This document shows, one piece after another, positions 22,082-32,869 of a stretch of 64,000 nt of DNA. The notes beneath the pieces were generated by a model. The model worked only from the letters and a program-made list of their open reading frames with translations. It did not search any database and was not told the DNA's origin. The stretch lies in the NCBI GenBank assembly GCA_004194705.1, contig SADC01000228.1:1-64000 (forward strand), in the 5' to 3' direction. The stretch's first letter is position 1, and every line of letters begins with the position of its first letter. Both the position numbers and the translations under genes were made by a program. The DNA comes from Ditylenchus dipsaci. Lineage: Eukaryota; Nematoda; Chromadorea; Rhabditida; Anguinidae.

Positions 22082-24324
22082 TTAGTAATTTACTAGTAAA
22101 AACCCTTGAGAGCGCTTTTCAGCTGCAGCCAATTTTTCCTTTTTGGCATTGTGTTTTCGGTTGAAATTTTTGAAAGCTTTTTCTGGCAATTTACCACCCA
22201 AAATGTGGTCAGTGAAATGATTTAAAAATAAAGTTGATAGTTGCCTGCAAAAGTCTTGAAAACCAATCTCAAAAATAATAAGAGAAGAAAAAAAATGGAA
22301 AACGGGGATCTATTGACCTAGTGAGAAATTCACGGTAATTTAATTATATTAAAAAAAATCTTACATTTTGTTAAGCTCTGTAGTCGGCAGAGCATTATTC
22401 CAACCTTCATTTTTGTAGTACACGCGCGTTTTCTGATGTCGACTGGGCTGGGCATGGAATGGCACAGTTTGGGTTCTAGTTCTCTTCAATCCTTCAGGTA
22501 AAATATTGTTGCGGTCAAGGTTCTGGCCATCTTAAAAATTACTTGTAACCAGTTTTTTTCTTCATTATCCAAAAACTGACCCTTCTTTCTGTTTCTTCGC
22601 TTAATCACCGGACTATCTGCAAGCGTCGGTGACAAACGTACAATCCTCATACCTTTAAAATAAATTGAAAATTGTTTAGTTGAATACCGAAAAAATTTGA
22701 ATGCTTGAAACTCACATATGTCATCAAAGTCATGAGAAGCCTGTAATTTAGAAAAATCTGCCTTTTAGCCCGAAAATCTGATTTTTTCAATATTTGTCTG
22801 ATTTCAAAATTTTGACATCCGAACCTTCATTAAAATGCATATGAAAATTTCCAAAAAAAAATAAGCACTGGTGTACTATCTTTTTGTCGTGTTACGCATG
22901 TTCCTGTTCCTTAAAAAGTGAAAAGCTGACTTGAAGTTTTTGATATTTGCTTTCCATGAAACCACTTTTTCGTCCTTTCCATTGGTCCAATTCATAAGAT
23001 TTTCACAAATTTGATTGATCAGGAAGAGCCTATCCTCGTATTCTTCGAAATCAGTGTGCACTGTTCCCAGAGCATTGCGAATGACGGATTACCGAACTGG
23101 ACGGCTTGGTTTCTGTCGATGTGGTTGTCGACAAACTCAAGGTGATGACAGGCTGATTGCAACCATAGTACGCTGCTGTGATAATCCATCGTGTTTTCTG
23201 ATTTTTCTCCCATTTCTCTGACTGTTTTGATTGCATCTTCAAACAAAACTTTGGCTTGCTGAACATGCTTAATCTGCTCTAAATTTGCAAGCTGAAGGGT
23301 GGAAAATAATTGACAAATAAGCAATATACGTTCACTCCATCCTCTTTTTTCGTAAACAGTCGCCAGTCTACCGTGACAAATAGCCATCATAACAGCGCTG
23401 TCCACAAAATTTTCCATAGCTTGATTTTGGGAAAAATGTGTTCTTCGTGATCCACCTAAATTGACAATTAACATTCTTTATTTATATTGTGGTATTTAAT
23501 TGAAGCTCCAAATTTGAAAATGTTTAAAATCCTAATTTGTATGCAGGACAAGGCTTGGTCGTGCACTGTACCTGGCTTTTCAAATAAAAGTTCAGGTCAA
23601 ATCTTCCAACTTCAGGCTTAGCGCAGCCAAATAGTCCAAATTCTACATACAGAATTAGCATTGGATGAGAAAATAAAAAACATGTGCCGATTTTCATTAT
23701 TTTTATGGCTAATAAGAAAAGCGATTGGAAAATTTTGAGCAGTTTATGTTGTGGAGCATAGGCAATTTACTAATTGACTATCTTACTCTTTCTGAATAGG
23801 ATGAGACCAGTTGATAATGCATAATTTCTTATGTATTTTACAAAAAAATTCTACAGTTACTACAAGCTGTAGAATTGCTCGTACATTTTACAGAAAATTT
23901 CATAGTTATTGACAACTGTAAAATTTCTTGTATGTTTTACAAGAAAATATACAGTTACCGACAATTCTAGAATTTCTTGTAAAATACACAAAGAGTTCTA
24001 CAGTTATTGGGTAAAACTGAATTTTATCGATGTGTTTGTAAATTAGAGGGTAATTTCGCTTCAATTTAAGCAAAACCGACGCTATGGACAGACTCAACTA
24101 TAAAAGCTAAAAAATGTGACTGAAAAAATACCAGAAAAGTTTCGAGCATATAACGAAGCTGGGTATCTTCGGTGTTGTCATTAACCCAGTGATCAAAGGC
24201 TTTCTTCACCAGAACAAAGAGAATGTCTAGATTCTCTCGGCAGACCACACTATCCACATCCAGGCCTCTACGAGCTTGGGTATCCAAGGAAATGCTCATT
24301 TCACGGAACAATTCAAAAGTTCAT
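22082..24324 (-). CDS. Unrecognised five-exon minus-strand gene (helical, basic C-terminus)
   Basis: Exons on the minus strand: 24324-24132 (ATG at 24324), 23455-22877, a 25-nt microexon 22740-22716, 22652-22375 and 22244-22082 (stop TAA at 22084-22082). The last junction is in phase: AT|G joins ELNKM to QLSTLFLNHF. Single-base breaks lie near 24315, 23432, 23060 and 22530. The protein, roughly 350 residues, is helical in its first two exons (for example AVMMAICHGRLATVYEKRG), acidic at the microexon (SHDFDDI), then basic (SPVIKRRNRKKG), ending with KAFKNFNRKHNAKKEKLA. A TAG also sits exactly at the end of exon 2, so a shorter product ending there is possible. I do not recognise the family. 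Confidence 0.6.
23850..24010. repeat. Degenerate tandem repeat, unit about 55 bp
   Basis: Three to four units of ctacagttacnnacaactgtagaatttcttgtannttttaca type lie in intron 1 of the minus-strand gene. Each unit has internal dyad symmetry. Confidence 0.5.
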
Positions 24325-24469
24325 GCTAAAAAAAGTAAATATTAGCCAAAGAAAAGCATTTAATTTTATTTTTAAACTTCCTAAAAATGACCGCAAATTT
24401 TAGGCTGGCTATTTGCTGATATACTCACCGAAAGTGTTTTTATTACAAGTTAGTAAGAAAAAATATCGA

Positions 24470-24822
24470 CAGGGTGTTTGAAGAAATGTGGAAATTTTTG
24501 AATGCCTATTACTTTTTTGTAGGCCGTTTTTTGGAAATTTTGTTTTCACAGTTTTACTTAGTTTTGCATGACATTTTTTCTAGTATATAAAGTCGAAAAC
24601 TCGATTTTCGCTTGGTACCACATGTGGTTTGGTCCTGATTTGTGGACGGTTTTTGGGTGGGTGAGGCTCAAACCACGCGTAAGACCAATCAAAATCGTCT
24701 TTTTGACTTTACATATCCAATTTTTATAACATTTAAGTGGATCTGCGTTTACGGAATTTCAAAAGACGTATTATAAAAAAATTATGGCCATTTAAAAATG
24801 TCCACATTTCTTGAACATCCTG
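24470..24822. mobile_element. MITE with CAGGGTGTTTGAAG-type ends
   Basis: Ends caggnTGTTTGAAGAAATG and the complement ending aagaacatcctg pair over about 25 bp and continue imperfectly inward. The ends resemble Tc1/mariner-type termini; a TA is seen only at the right. Non-coding. Confidence 0.5.
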
Positions 24823-25039
24823 TATTGTGGGGTTTGGCACTTGTTTACTTCGGAGACTCCTTACCTGCAGTCAATTTTTCCGCCTAGGTTAAGCCTTAGA
24901 CGCAAGGTGAGAAAATATCAGGTTGGAATCAAAGATATTTGTCAAAATCAGTGTCAAAATCACTTTAGCAGGGGCCCCAAATGTAAAAAGTTCCAAGTGT
25001 TTTTCTCTGATAAAAGAGCTCGCCAAAATTAACAAAGTA

Positions 25040-25160
25040 CAGTCAACTCCCGATTTAGTGTACACCTCGGTTTAGTGTACACCTGGATTAAATCATATTG
25101 GCCGGGGTTAATTAAAATGACTAGGATGAACCTCGATTCAGTGTACACTCGATTTAAAGC
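25040..25160. mobile_element. One-ended pogo-like MITE remnant
   Basis: A TA followed by cagtcaactcccgatttagt and repeated tttagtgtacacct words. No matching right end is seen; internal repeats stop near 25160. The 25160-25760 stretch holds nothing recognisable. Confidence 0.5.
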
Positions 25161-25759
25161 TAAAAATTTGAAAAAAAATTCATTTATTGTCGCGAATCGA
25201 TATCCGTCCGTTTTGGCGACCGAAATTATCAAAATAGATCAAAGAAAGTAAAAAATTTCTACCTTTTCCTGTATAGCCATTGATCTGGTTCGCTGCATTC
25301 TAAAAATTTCAATTCAGTTCGATGCTTCAAGCAACATACTCAGAGTTCAGCAAACAATGAGAAAGATTACATATAAATTAATGTTTCAGTAAAAAAACCA
25401 AAATTATGGTTACTATCTTTTATTTCTAGTCACCAGCTTTATTCATGATGTATTTTCTTTATTTATTTTTACCTTATTGCCCAATTACGGATATCTTCGC
25501 CTAGATATATAAATAATTAAATGTAATTTAGTTTTCTGACTACATTTCCATATGTAACTTGCCTGGGCGTCGGTATTCATAATTTGGTCAAAAAGACATA
25601 AAAAATAAATAAAGAAATACTGCATGAATAAAGCTAGTGGCTATAAAGGACATAACCCAAAATATTCCAAAAAACCTGTCAAAGTGCTCTTCTTTTTGAG
25701 ATATGACTCTAGTAAATCTTGAGCCTTATCCTAGAATGGGTATATTGCAGGCATATATT

Positions 25760-26435
25760 ATAGAAACTTATTTAAAAATAGTGTTTAAACGACTCCTAAG
25801 TAATATTTATACGCTTAAAACGATAAGAAAGTCAATTTCTAACATTTTTCCACACAAAAAATGGTATTTTTGGAAAATTTTTTTTGACTTTTTGCCTTGG
25901 TGGACCAAGGCAAACTTCCTTGTATTAAGGTATTCTACCCCGTTTTGGTCACTGGAGCTGGGCAAAAAGAGTCTCTTTATGCATTTTTAATTAAGAGTCT
26001 TGCTCGGAATTATGTCTAAGGTAAGTGAGTGCGCGCATCTCTAACCAACCAAGCCCCTGCGCCCCCGAGGGGGGGGGCTTGGAGTTGAGATGCGCACACC
26101 CACATACCTTAGACACAAATCACTCGAAAGTGACTCTGGATGCATAAAAATGTATGCATACCAGAGTTTCTTTATGCGGTAGGCTCCGGTCAACAAAACT
26201 ATGTTCAAATTCCATCTTTTGTGGTATCCAGGTACCCTTTCAGGTTGGATTGCCTTGGGGGACCAAGGCAAAAAGTCGAATTTCAGTCAAAAAAATTTTT
26301 TCTAAAAATCTATTTTTGTGTGGAAAAATGTCAGAAAATAACTTTTTTATCGTTTTAAGCATATAAAAATACTTAGGAGTCATTTAAACACTATTTTTAT
26401 ATAAGTGAAAAACCCGCCCCCCCCCAACCCAATAA
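25760..26435. repeat. Large inverted-repeat element with a central GC-rich hairpin
   Basis: The arms 25765-25960 and 26190-26430 are inverted copies (aaatagtgtttaaac, cgataagaaagtcaatttct, ttccacacaaaaaatgg). The centre is hairpin copy 5. This is the uninterrupted version of the element at 19500-20440. Short frames within it are mirrored on both strands and are not genes. Confidence 0.65.
25998..26142. repeat. GC-rich hairpin family, copy 5 (inverted)
   Basis: Stem tcggaattatgtctaaggta to cttagacacaaatcactcga, with a short loop (ccaagcccctgcgccccc/gaggggggggct). Centre of the 25760-26435 element. Confidence 0.65.
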
Positions 26436-26789
26436 GTGCCGGAAAGTGGTTGACCGCCAACAAAATCAACAAACTTATAATGGTGCGATTTACTGCTATT
26501 ATGGCCTCCACTCTTTAAGTGACTAAATTCTATATTTTGATTATTTTCCAAAAGCACCCAAAAACCTGTTCATTTTATCCTTAAAGCGATAGTGACCGGC
26601 ACTACTGTGTTCTGCACAGCCTGCTTGATCTGCTTGGAAAATACTTACAGTCGGCAATGTAAGTGTTAAACAGCCTATATCGACCTAAAATCACCTCAGG
26701 AGAGCAAAAACAACATCACTTTGAGTTCTAGTCAATAAAAATCGGGTTTTAGGGCCACCTAAAAGTACCCGATTTGACCAATTTTAACT

Positions 26790-28250
26790 GAATTTAGCAC
26801 TATATGAGATGGAAAATGATTCAAAAGAGAAATTCGAAAGCTACAAGACAGGCCAAAAATCAGCACAAAAATAGGTCACTCAGAAATTACAGAAGAAAAA
26901 GTAAAACTAGCTGTCGCTGTGCATTGAAATTTGAAGGATACTCTGTTTGGCTTATTACTGACCGAATTTCTAAAAATTTCTGGCTTACAAAATATCGAAA
27001 TGATTAACGCGAAATGTGCAACAGACCTAGTGCAAATACTCACAAGACAAGAATATCACAATATTCAACCCAAAACAGTTTGATTTTTACATCCGACAAA
27101 AAACCAGGGGCTTTTTGACAAAAATTCAGGTGGTTGTGGCTTAGCTTCGTGATTTTTTCAAAAATTTTATATGAAAAATTTGAAAATAAAAATATCACGT
27201 GATAAACCGCAAAGAACTGCATCAGGTACATTGGCTAAATCACAGGTGAGACCAGTGTTTCCAATAATGACAGTGACACTGACAGTGACATCAAAGTGTC
27301 AGTGTCACTGTCACTGTCAGTGTCACTGTCATTCTAAAAATGCGCATTTTCAAAATGACAGTGACACTGACAGTGACAGTGACACTGACACTTTGATGTC
27401 ACTGTCAGTGTCACTTTCACCATGTGTCACTGTCACACTGACGTCACTGTGACATTTTTGACGTCATGGCGACTGTTTTAATCACGTATCTCACCGTGAG
27501 ACTATGTTTTTCCTCTTTTTTGAGAGGATTGATAAGTGCACAAACATTTGGTCTGTATACCAGGCTACCAGTATACTTCTTCAACCCTCTCAAAAAGACC
27601 AAAAACGCAGTCTTAGATATAATATAACAGTTGTGTTCGATGCATTCTTTCGCGCTCTATCACGTGATATTTTTTCTTTGAATTTTTTTTATTAAATTTT
27701 GAGAAAATCACGGAACCAAGTGACATGCACCTAGATTTTAATACAAAAGGCTCTGGTTTTGTTGGATTTTAGGTCAAATTGTTTGGGCTTGAATTTGTGA
27801 TATTTGCTTGTTTTTTTCTAAGCATTTGAAATAGTTCTGTTGCATTTTCATGCTGAGAATTTTGGTAGATTGTCAGCATAAATTTTCATTGAAAAGTAAA
27901 CAGCATGATCCGGACAGAGTACCCCTCAAATTTCAGTACAGTCAACCCTCGATTTAACGGCACCCTTGGAGACTCGGGCCCGGGGTCCCGTTAAATCAAG
28001 GGATTTACTTTGACTAAATCTTTGTCAATGCTGACCAAATTGGTCTATTTTTAGGTGTCTTAAAATCGAGGTGCCGTTAAATCGAGGGTGGACTGTACCA
28101 GGAAAACAGCTGGTTATAACTCTTCTCTTGTAGTTTCTGAGTAACTTTTGTTTAATTGTTTTGCTGATTTTTCGCCCATCTTTTAGCTTTTGAATTTTGT
28201 GTTGAGCAAGCATCAAAGAGTCGAACGCAGATTGACGTGCTCTTGAGCAT
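26790..28250. repeat. Long terminal-inverted-repeat element with a GTGACA array
   Basis: Long, degenerate inverted arms (about 26820-27240 and 27460-28230) share blocks such as ctcagaaattacaagagaag, aatatcacaatattcaaccc and aaatatcacgtgata. The centre (27266-27452) is an array of gacagtgacactgacagtga in both orientations. A pogo-like MITE (27939-28095) sits in the right arm. Apparent open frames of 60-90 codons in the arms are lysine/arginine-rich translations of the repeat. No transposase seen. Confidence 0.5.
27939..28095. mobile_element. pogo-like MITE with TA duplication
   Basis: Ends CAGTCAACCCTCGATTTAAC and the complement ending gggtggactg, flanked by TA at 27937-27938 and 28096-28097. 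Contains gactcgggcccggggtcccg next to an internal copy of the end sequence. 157 bp. Confidence 0.75.
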
Positions 28251-28984
28251 CTTGAGTGTAATTTCGTCAAGTAAGATAATTTGGGGTTAATGTTGTACCC
28301 TAGCCAGGACGTCCGATTTCGTGCTCAGGAGATTCGAAAACCCCCAGGTGGTCAAATGTTACAGTCAGAAATTTTTGTGTTGAATTAACCAGTAAGAATC
28401 ATAGAGGAAAGAAAAATAGTCATCTAGTATCGATTTAAAATTTTAAAAAATTTTAAATTTTATCTTGACATACTTTGTGTTTACTTTCAGGGTGCTTATA
28501 CAATGATAATCCACCTAAGTTGATCTAAAATTTCGTGTTACACCTCTATCTATCAAATTTTTGTTTTTATGCCTTTCCTTAGCTTCTTCTCCTACTCTAT
28601 TTGATTGCCTAAAAATTTTTCGGAATACACGAATCATTGGATATTTTTGGATTGTTGTATCAAATTAAAACTGCATCACATACAAAAGCTAAAAATGTCT
28701 AGCAACAGTTGCTTTATTACTTTTTTTCTCACTATTCAAAAAACTGAAACAAAGAAAGTTATCACATGTTTTAAAAAAGTGAAAAACCAGCACATTTGTA
28801 TACAAAATAAATAATTTCTGTATCTCTTACAAAAATAATAATTATTTTTCAACTTTGGTATCAAAATTATCTGTTTGATAAGTTTTAGTTTGATTTTTCA
28901 CACAATTGGTTGTATGTAGTGAATTTGTAGTTTTTTTCAGAAAGTCGACTGCTATTTTTTTCACCTACCGATCAAACTTCCAAA

Positions 28985-31900
28985 ATGTATATCGGCAATG
29001 ACATTCTGGTGGAAGTACTCAAGTTTTTGAACCGCAATCACCTGGATTATTTGCCATTTGTCAGTCGAGAATTTGCTTATGCTTGCAGTCATCCCTATTT
29101 CCGCACTGCTTTAACTCGCTGCCTTGGTTCTCTTACTTATTATTCCTCTACTAATGTTTGTTTTATTGGACTTGATGACTCCATTTTGTCCAAGTATCCA
29201 GCTTTTGGAAATGCCAAAATTCATGATACCAACGTTGGTATGGGCTGTTTCCTCAACAAAGACATACATGACGACTACCTACTTCACCAATTTGTTCGAG
29301 TAAGAAGCTTTTATTTGTACATCCCAGGTGAAGACCATCAAGTTGTGGAAATGGTGGATAGTGCATATTGCTACAAGCACCTGATGCTGGGTCAAATGCT
29401 TCATATTAATTTTCCGGACAGGACCAAACTCACAGAAACCAGCTATGACAGTCTATTTACAAATGGGTTTATGGCTGGATGTAGTAATTTATTGGTTGGC
29501 TTGTGGGGTAGACCCAGAACTATTTATTGGCCACCGATTCAGCTGGTTTCTTCTGACATTCGACATTGTAAAACGGTAATTCAGTTTATTTTCATTTTAT
29601 TTCAATTTATCAGAATACAGTCTAACATGGATAAACGAAAACCGCCAAAAGTTCGTTCCGCAGCTTGGCCCAACACTTCTTAGATCTCTTTTTGAATGTT
29701 TTTGTTAATTCTGTTTTGGCAATCGGGTCACAAATATCGCGAAAATGCCGATTTTGTCGATCGTTTTTCTAAACCAAAATCTTCTCATTCTAAAAAAGCA
29801 AAATACCTGCACCGTTTTTAAAAATTTCAAGTAAATTTTACCTACATCGTTTTGAAAAAAATCTAGAGTGGGGCATCAATAAAGGAAAATATCTAAAACC
29901 CCGAAAAAAACAGTATTATATTTTGCGGTGACGCCGATTTTTTTTTTAAAGGGTGCCAGAGAATTAGGAAAGGAGAAATTTAAGATAATATTTTTGTGCT
30001 AAAAAGGCACGACCACCCGGTCAGCTATCAAGGAGCCTTATATACCGAATTATATATCTAACCGAGCTCGTTACTGAACCTATGGAGCAGTCCTGGGTGA
30101 GATATTCCACTTTGAAAGTTGCGAAATGAAGCAGTTAAAATATATTAAGAAATTACACTCCCAATAATTGTGCAGTTACGGTGCAGTGGTATCGGTTGAG
30201 GCTTTCTTTTTCTAATCGCAGGTTCGATCCCCACTGGAGGCATCTTTTCTTTTGTTTTTTTTTATTTTCCACGAATTCATATATTTTTGAAACAAATGTT
30301 AGCTTTTCGTTAAGAATCAATTATTGAGATTCATATTTCTGAATTTAGTGTCACTCTTTTGGCACGTTATTACAAAAATATTTTGAAGATCTGGTCAATG
30401 TTGGACCAGATTTTTTCAATTGGTCGAATCGAAAAGTTGCACGAGAAGGAATATTATCTCTTTTTTTCTGACACTTGTTATCGATTTTTGTCTGGTACAG
30501 ACTATATAATTGTACTATAGAATAGTCCTGGCATTTGATCAGGTTTTGCATCTTTTTTGTATCCTAGTATTTGAAATATTTTTGTAATAACGTGCAAAAA
30601 GAGTGACACTAAATTCAGAAATATGAATCTCAATAATTGATTCTTAACGAAAAGCTAACATTTGTTTCAAAAATATATGAATTCATGGAAAATATATAAA
30701 AAAACAAAAGAAAAGATGCCTCCAGTGGGGATCGAATCTGCGATTAGAAAAAGAGAGTCTCAACCGATACCACTGCGCCGTAACTACAGCAGGAAAGTGC
30801 TCTCTGCCCCCTTCTCTCTTGCGACGCTGTACTGTCTTTTGAGCAAGTGATAATTTTTATTTTTTTTAGCTCTTTTTGTTAAAAAAATTTCCTATGAGAA
30901 TTTCTTCTTGATCAAACTCCCTCCTTGAAAATTTCGTGTTGTGTCTCCTTTTCTTAGCCCTCCTTAGGATATGTCCAGAGGGTGAAGGTGAAGTGTAATA
31001 GCAGCACGTTGGCCCGGTGATCTAAAAGAGCTGGTCCAATTCCAACCACCGTAATTTTTTTCTTGACAATCAATCGGATATAGCATTTCCTATGAGAAAT
31101 TTTAAATCATCGTGTTTTCACTGATTATTTTAAAAGAGTCTAAGGTATGAAATCTCATGAAATCGGGGTCGAGAAACACGAAAATGAAGTTATCTCCTTA
31201 ATCCGAGAACTCTGCGTGTGGGAGAGATTCTGAACTGCAATCTTTTTTGTTTAGGTTCAAATCACTGATCCCATATTGACTAAAAATATGGATCTAACAG
31301 AAATCGCCGATTTTTTATTCCAAGGTCAAGAAGTGGATTGTGAGCAGAAGTACATGAATTACGATGAAAGGCAAAAGGTAGTCAAAGAATATATGCGTGA
31401 GCTGACAATAGATGAGTTGAGAGTAAATGTGTACGAAGAAGAAAATATCGTGAGCAATGATGAGCTTATGTGTTTTGAAAAACTGCAGATGCTTGTGGAA
31501 ATCTTCAAAGAGGTACGCTTTTTTCTCTTCAAAAAACAGTTTGAAAGCCCAAGATTCTTGTTGATGCTTCACAAAAACGAAAAGATCATTTTGGCTTTTT
31601 ACGACAGTGGGAAGCTTTTTTTCCTTGGTACTCCATGCTATTTTTTTGATGTCATTTGTTGATTTTTCGGGCTTAAGCTGGGGCTGGCCAGTGTATTTCC
31701 GGGTAGACTAAAATTCATTTTAAAGTCCGTCGGAATTTTCTAGTCTGAATCCCGCAAAAAAGTTTTTCAAAAATTTAGAAATTTTTGGATTTGTCAACAA
31801 AAGTCCATTTGAAGTTTGAGCTGCGTTTTGATGAGACAGCCAACATGCTTTCATTGCTAAAGAACTACAACAGTAGGTACAGAAACGACGTCAGCAATGA

Positions 31901-31994
31901 AACTATAGAAAATGGTGACACTCATCAGTACCTCTACTTTGGTATGCTCAAAGAATATGGATACTGGAAATTCACTGTGAAAAGTTCTTCATAA
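28985..31994 (+). CDS. F-box-like protein, three exons
   Basis: Exons 28985-29575, 31255-31512 and 31779-31994 join in phase 0 at both junctions and give about 354 residues with no frame break; stop TAA 31992-31994, AATAAA at 32062. Residues 4-40 (GNDILVEVLKFLNRNHLDYL, then PFVSREFAYACSHPYF) have the pattern of an F-box-like helix bundle, as in the large F-box families of nematodes, where it would bind Skp1 and bring substrates to an SCF ubiquitin ligase. The rest is unassigned. The ATG is in context ccaaaATG with an acceptor-like tttttttcag 45 bases upstream. Intron 1 (1.7 kb) contains the foldback at 30174-30785. Assignment rests on the N-terminal pattern only. Confidence 0.6.
30174..30785. 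repeat. Second foldback element with tRNA-like promoter boxes
   Basis: Arms of about 210 bp (30174-30385 and 30578-30785) are almost perfect inverted copies. Each starts agttacggtgcagtggtatc (A-box-like) and, 45 bases further, carries GGTTCGATCCCCACTGGAGG with an exact B-box core; the right arm has ggggatcgaatctg. The loop is about 190 bp. The family is unrelated to 1236-1830 outside the tRNA-like boxes. It lies in intron 1 of the F-box-like gene. Confidence 0.75.
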
Positions 31995-32614
31995 AAACCT
32001 ACTTATATTTATTATACTTTTGACAACTTTGGGGCTAACAACTGTTTTCAACATGATTTAAAATAAATTTAGTGAAAAAAATTATAAAAAAATCGAGTAA
32101 TAAAAGTATTTCAAAAACCTTGATTCTGCTGCTTAAAAAAACTTCCGCCCTATTTGCTGTTTATTGAACATACATGAAATTCGATCTATATCGTCATCCA
32201 ACTTTTTGCAAAAGCAGACTTTGATTTGAACCAGGTTGCACTGACGACCTTGAACACTTAGGCAAAAAACATCGTGGATGTTATATTTTTTTATTTTTGG
32301 ATTGAAAACAATTTTTGAACAATGCTTAGTAATCCTTTTTTTAAATTGGTGAAAACGGGACACTTTTTTAAATTAGCAAGTGTATCATTTCCTTCAGAAT
32401 TTTTTATTAGCGAATTTTTTATTATAAAAAGCTACGTTTTTGAGACTTTTTTTTATTGCGATAATAATATTGGTAAAATAATTTAATTATGAGCGTCAAT
32501 TGTAACTTGTTAAATACCGTATATATATATATACCTCATAGACTCATGTTTTTGAGACTTTCTATCATCGTTCTTTCTTTTGGCACTTTCAATACTTTCG
32601 AATTATTCTAAATA

Positions 32615-32865
32615 TCGTATTTCCTCAAATTGCTGCCCCGGGGCGGCAATTAGAAGCATGCAATTTTTTCAAACTTCAAGTGGTTCAAAACTCGTGTTTT
32701 AATTTACTGTTTGAGCTGTGTAAAAAGTGCCTCTTAGAGTTTTTAAATCCCTCGCAGGCACTTTTTAGACAGCTCAAACAATAAATGAAAACAGGATTTT
32801 CAGGCCACTTGAAGTTAGGGGGGGGGGCGGTAATTAGAGGGGGGTGGCAATTAGAGGAAATACGG
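32615..32865. mobile_element. CCGTATTT-type MITE, family 1 copy A
   Basis: Flanked by TA; ends tcgtatttcctcaaattgc and the complement ending ggcaattagaggaaatacgg. The interior is a palindrome around cactttttagacagctcaaa. A close copy is at 35220-35450. Confidence 0.7.
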
Positions 32866-32869
32866 TAAA

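Noticed and set aside
26804..28270. Basic open frames at 26804-27007 (+) and 28025-28270 (-) resembling each other
   Set aside because: The similarity comes from the inverted arms of the element at 26790-28250, not from two genes.
30178..30245. Intact tRNA gene
   Set aside because: A and B boxes are present, but I could not form a full cloverleaf (no matching acceptor stem), so it is treated as a tRNA-like repeat.
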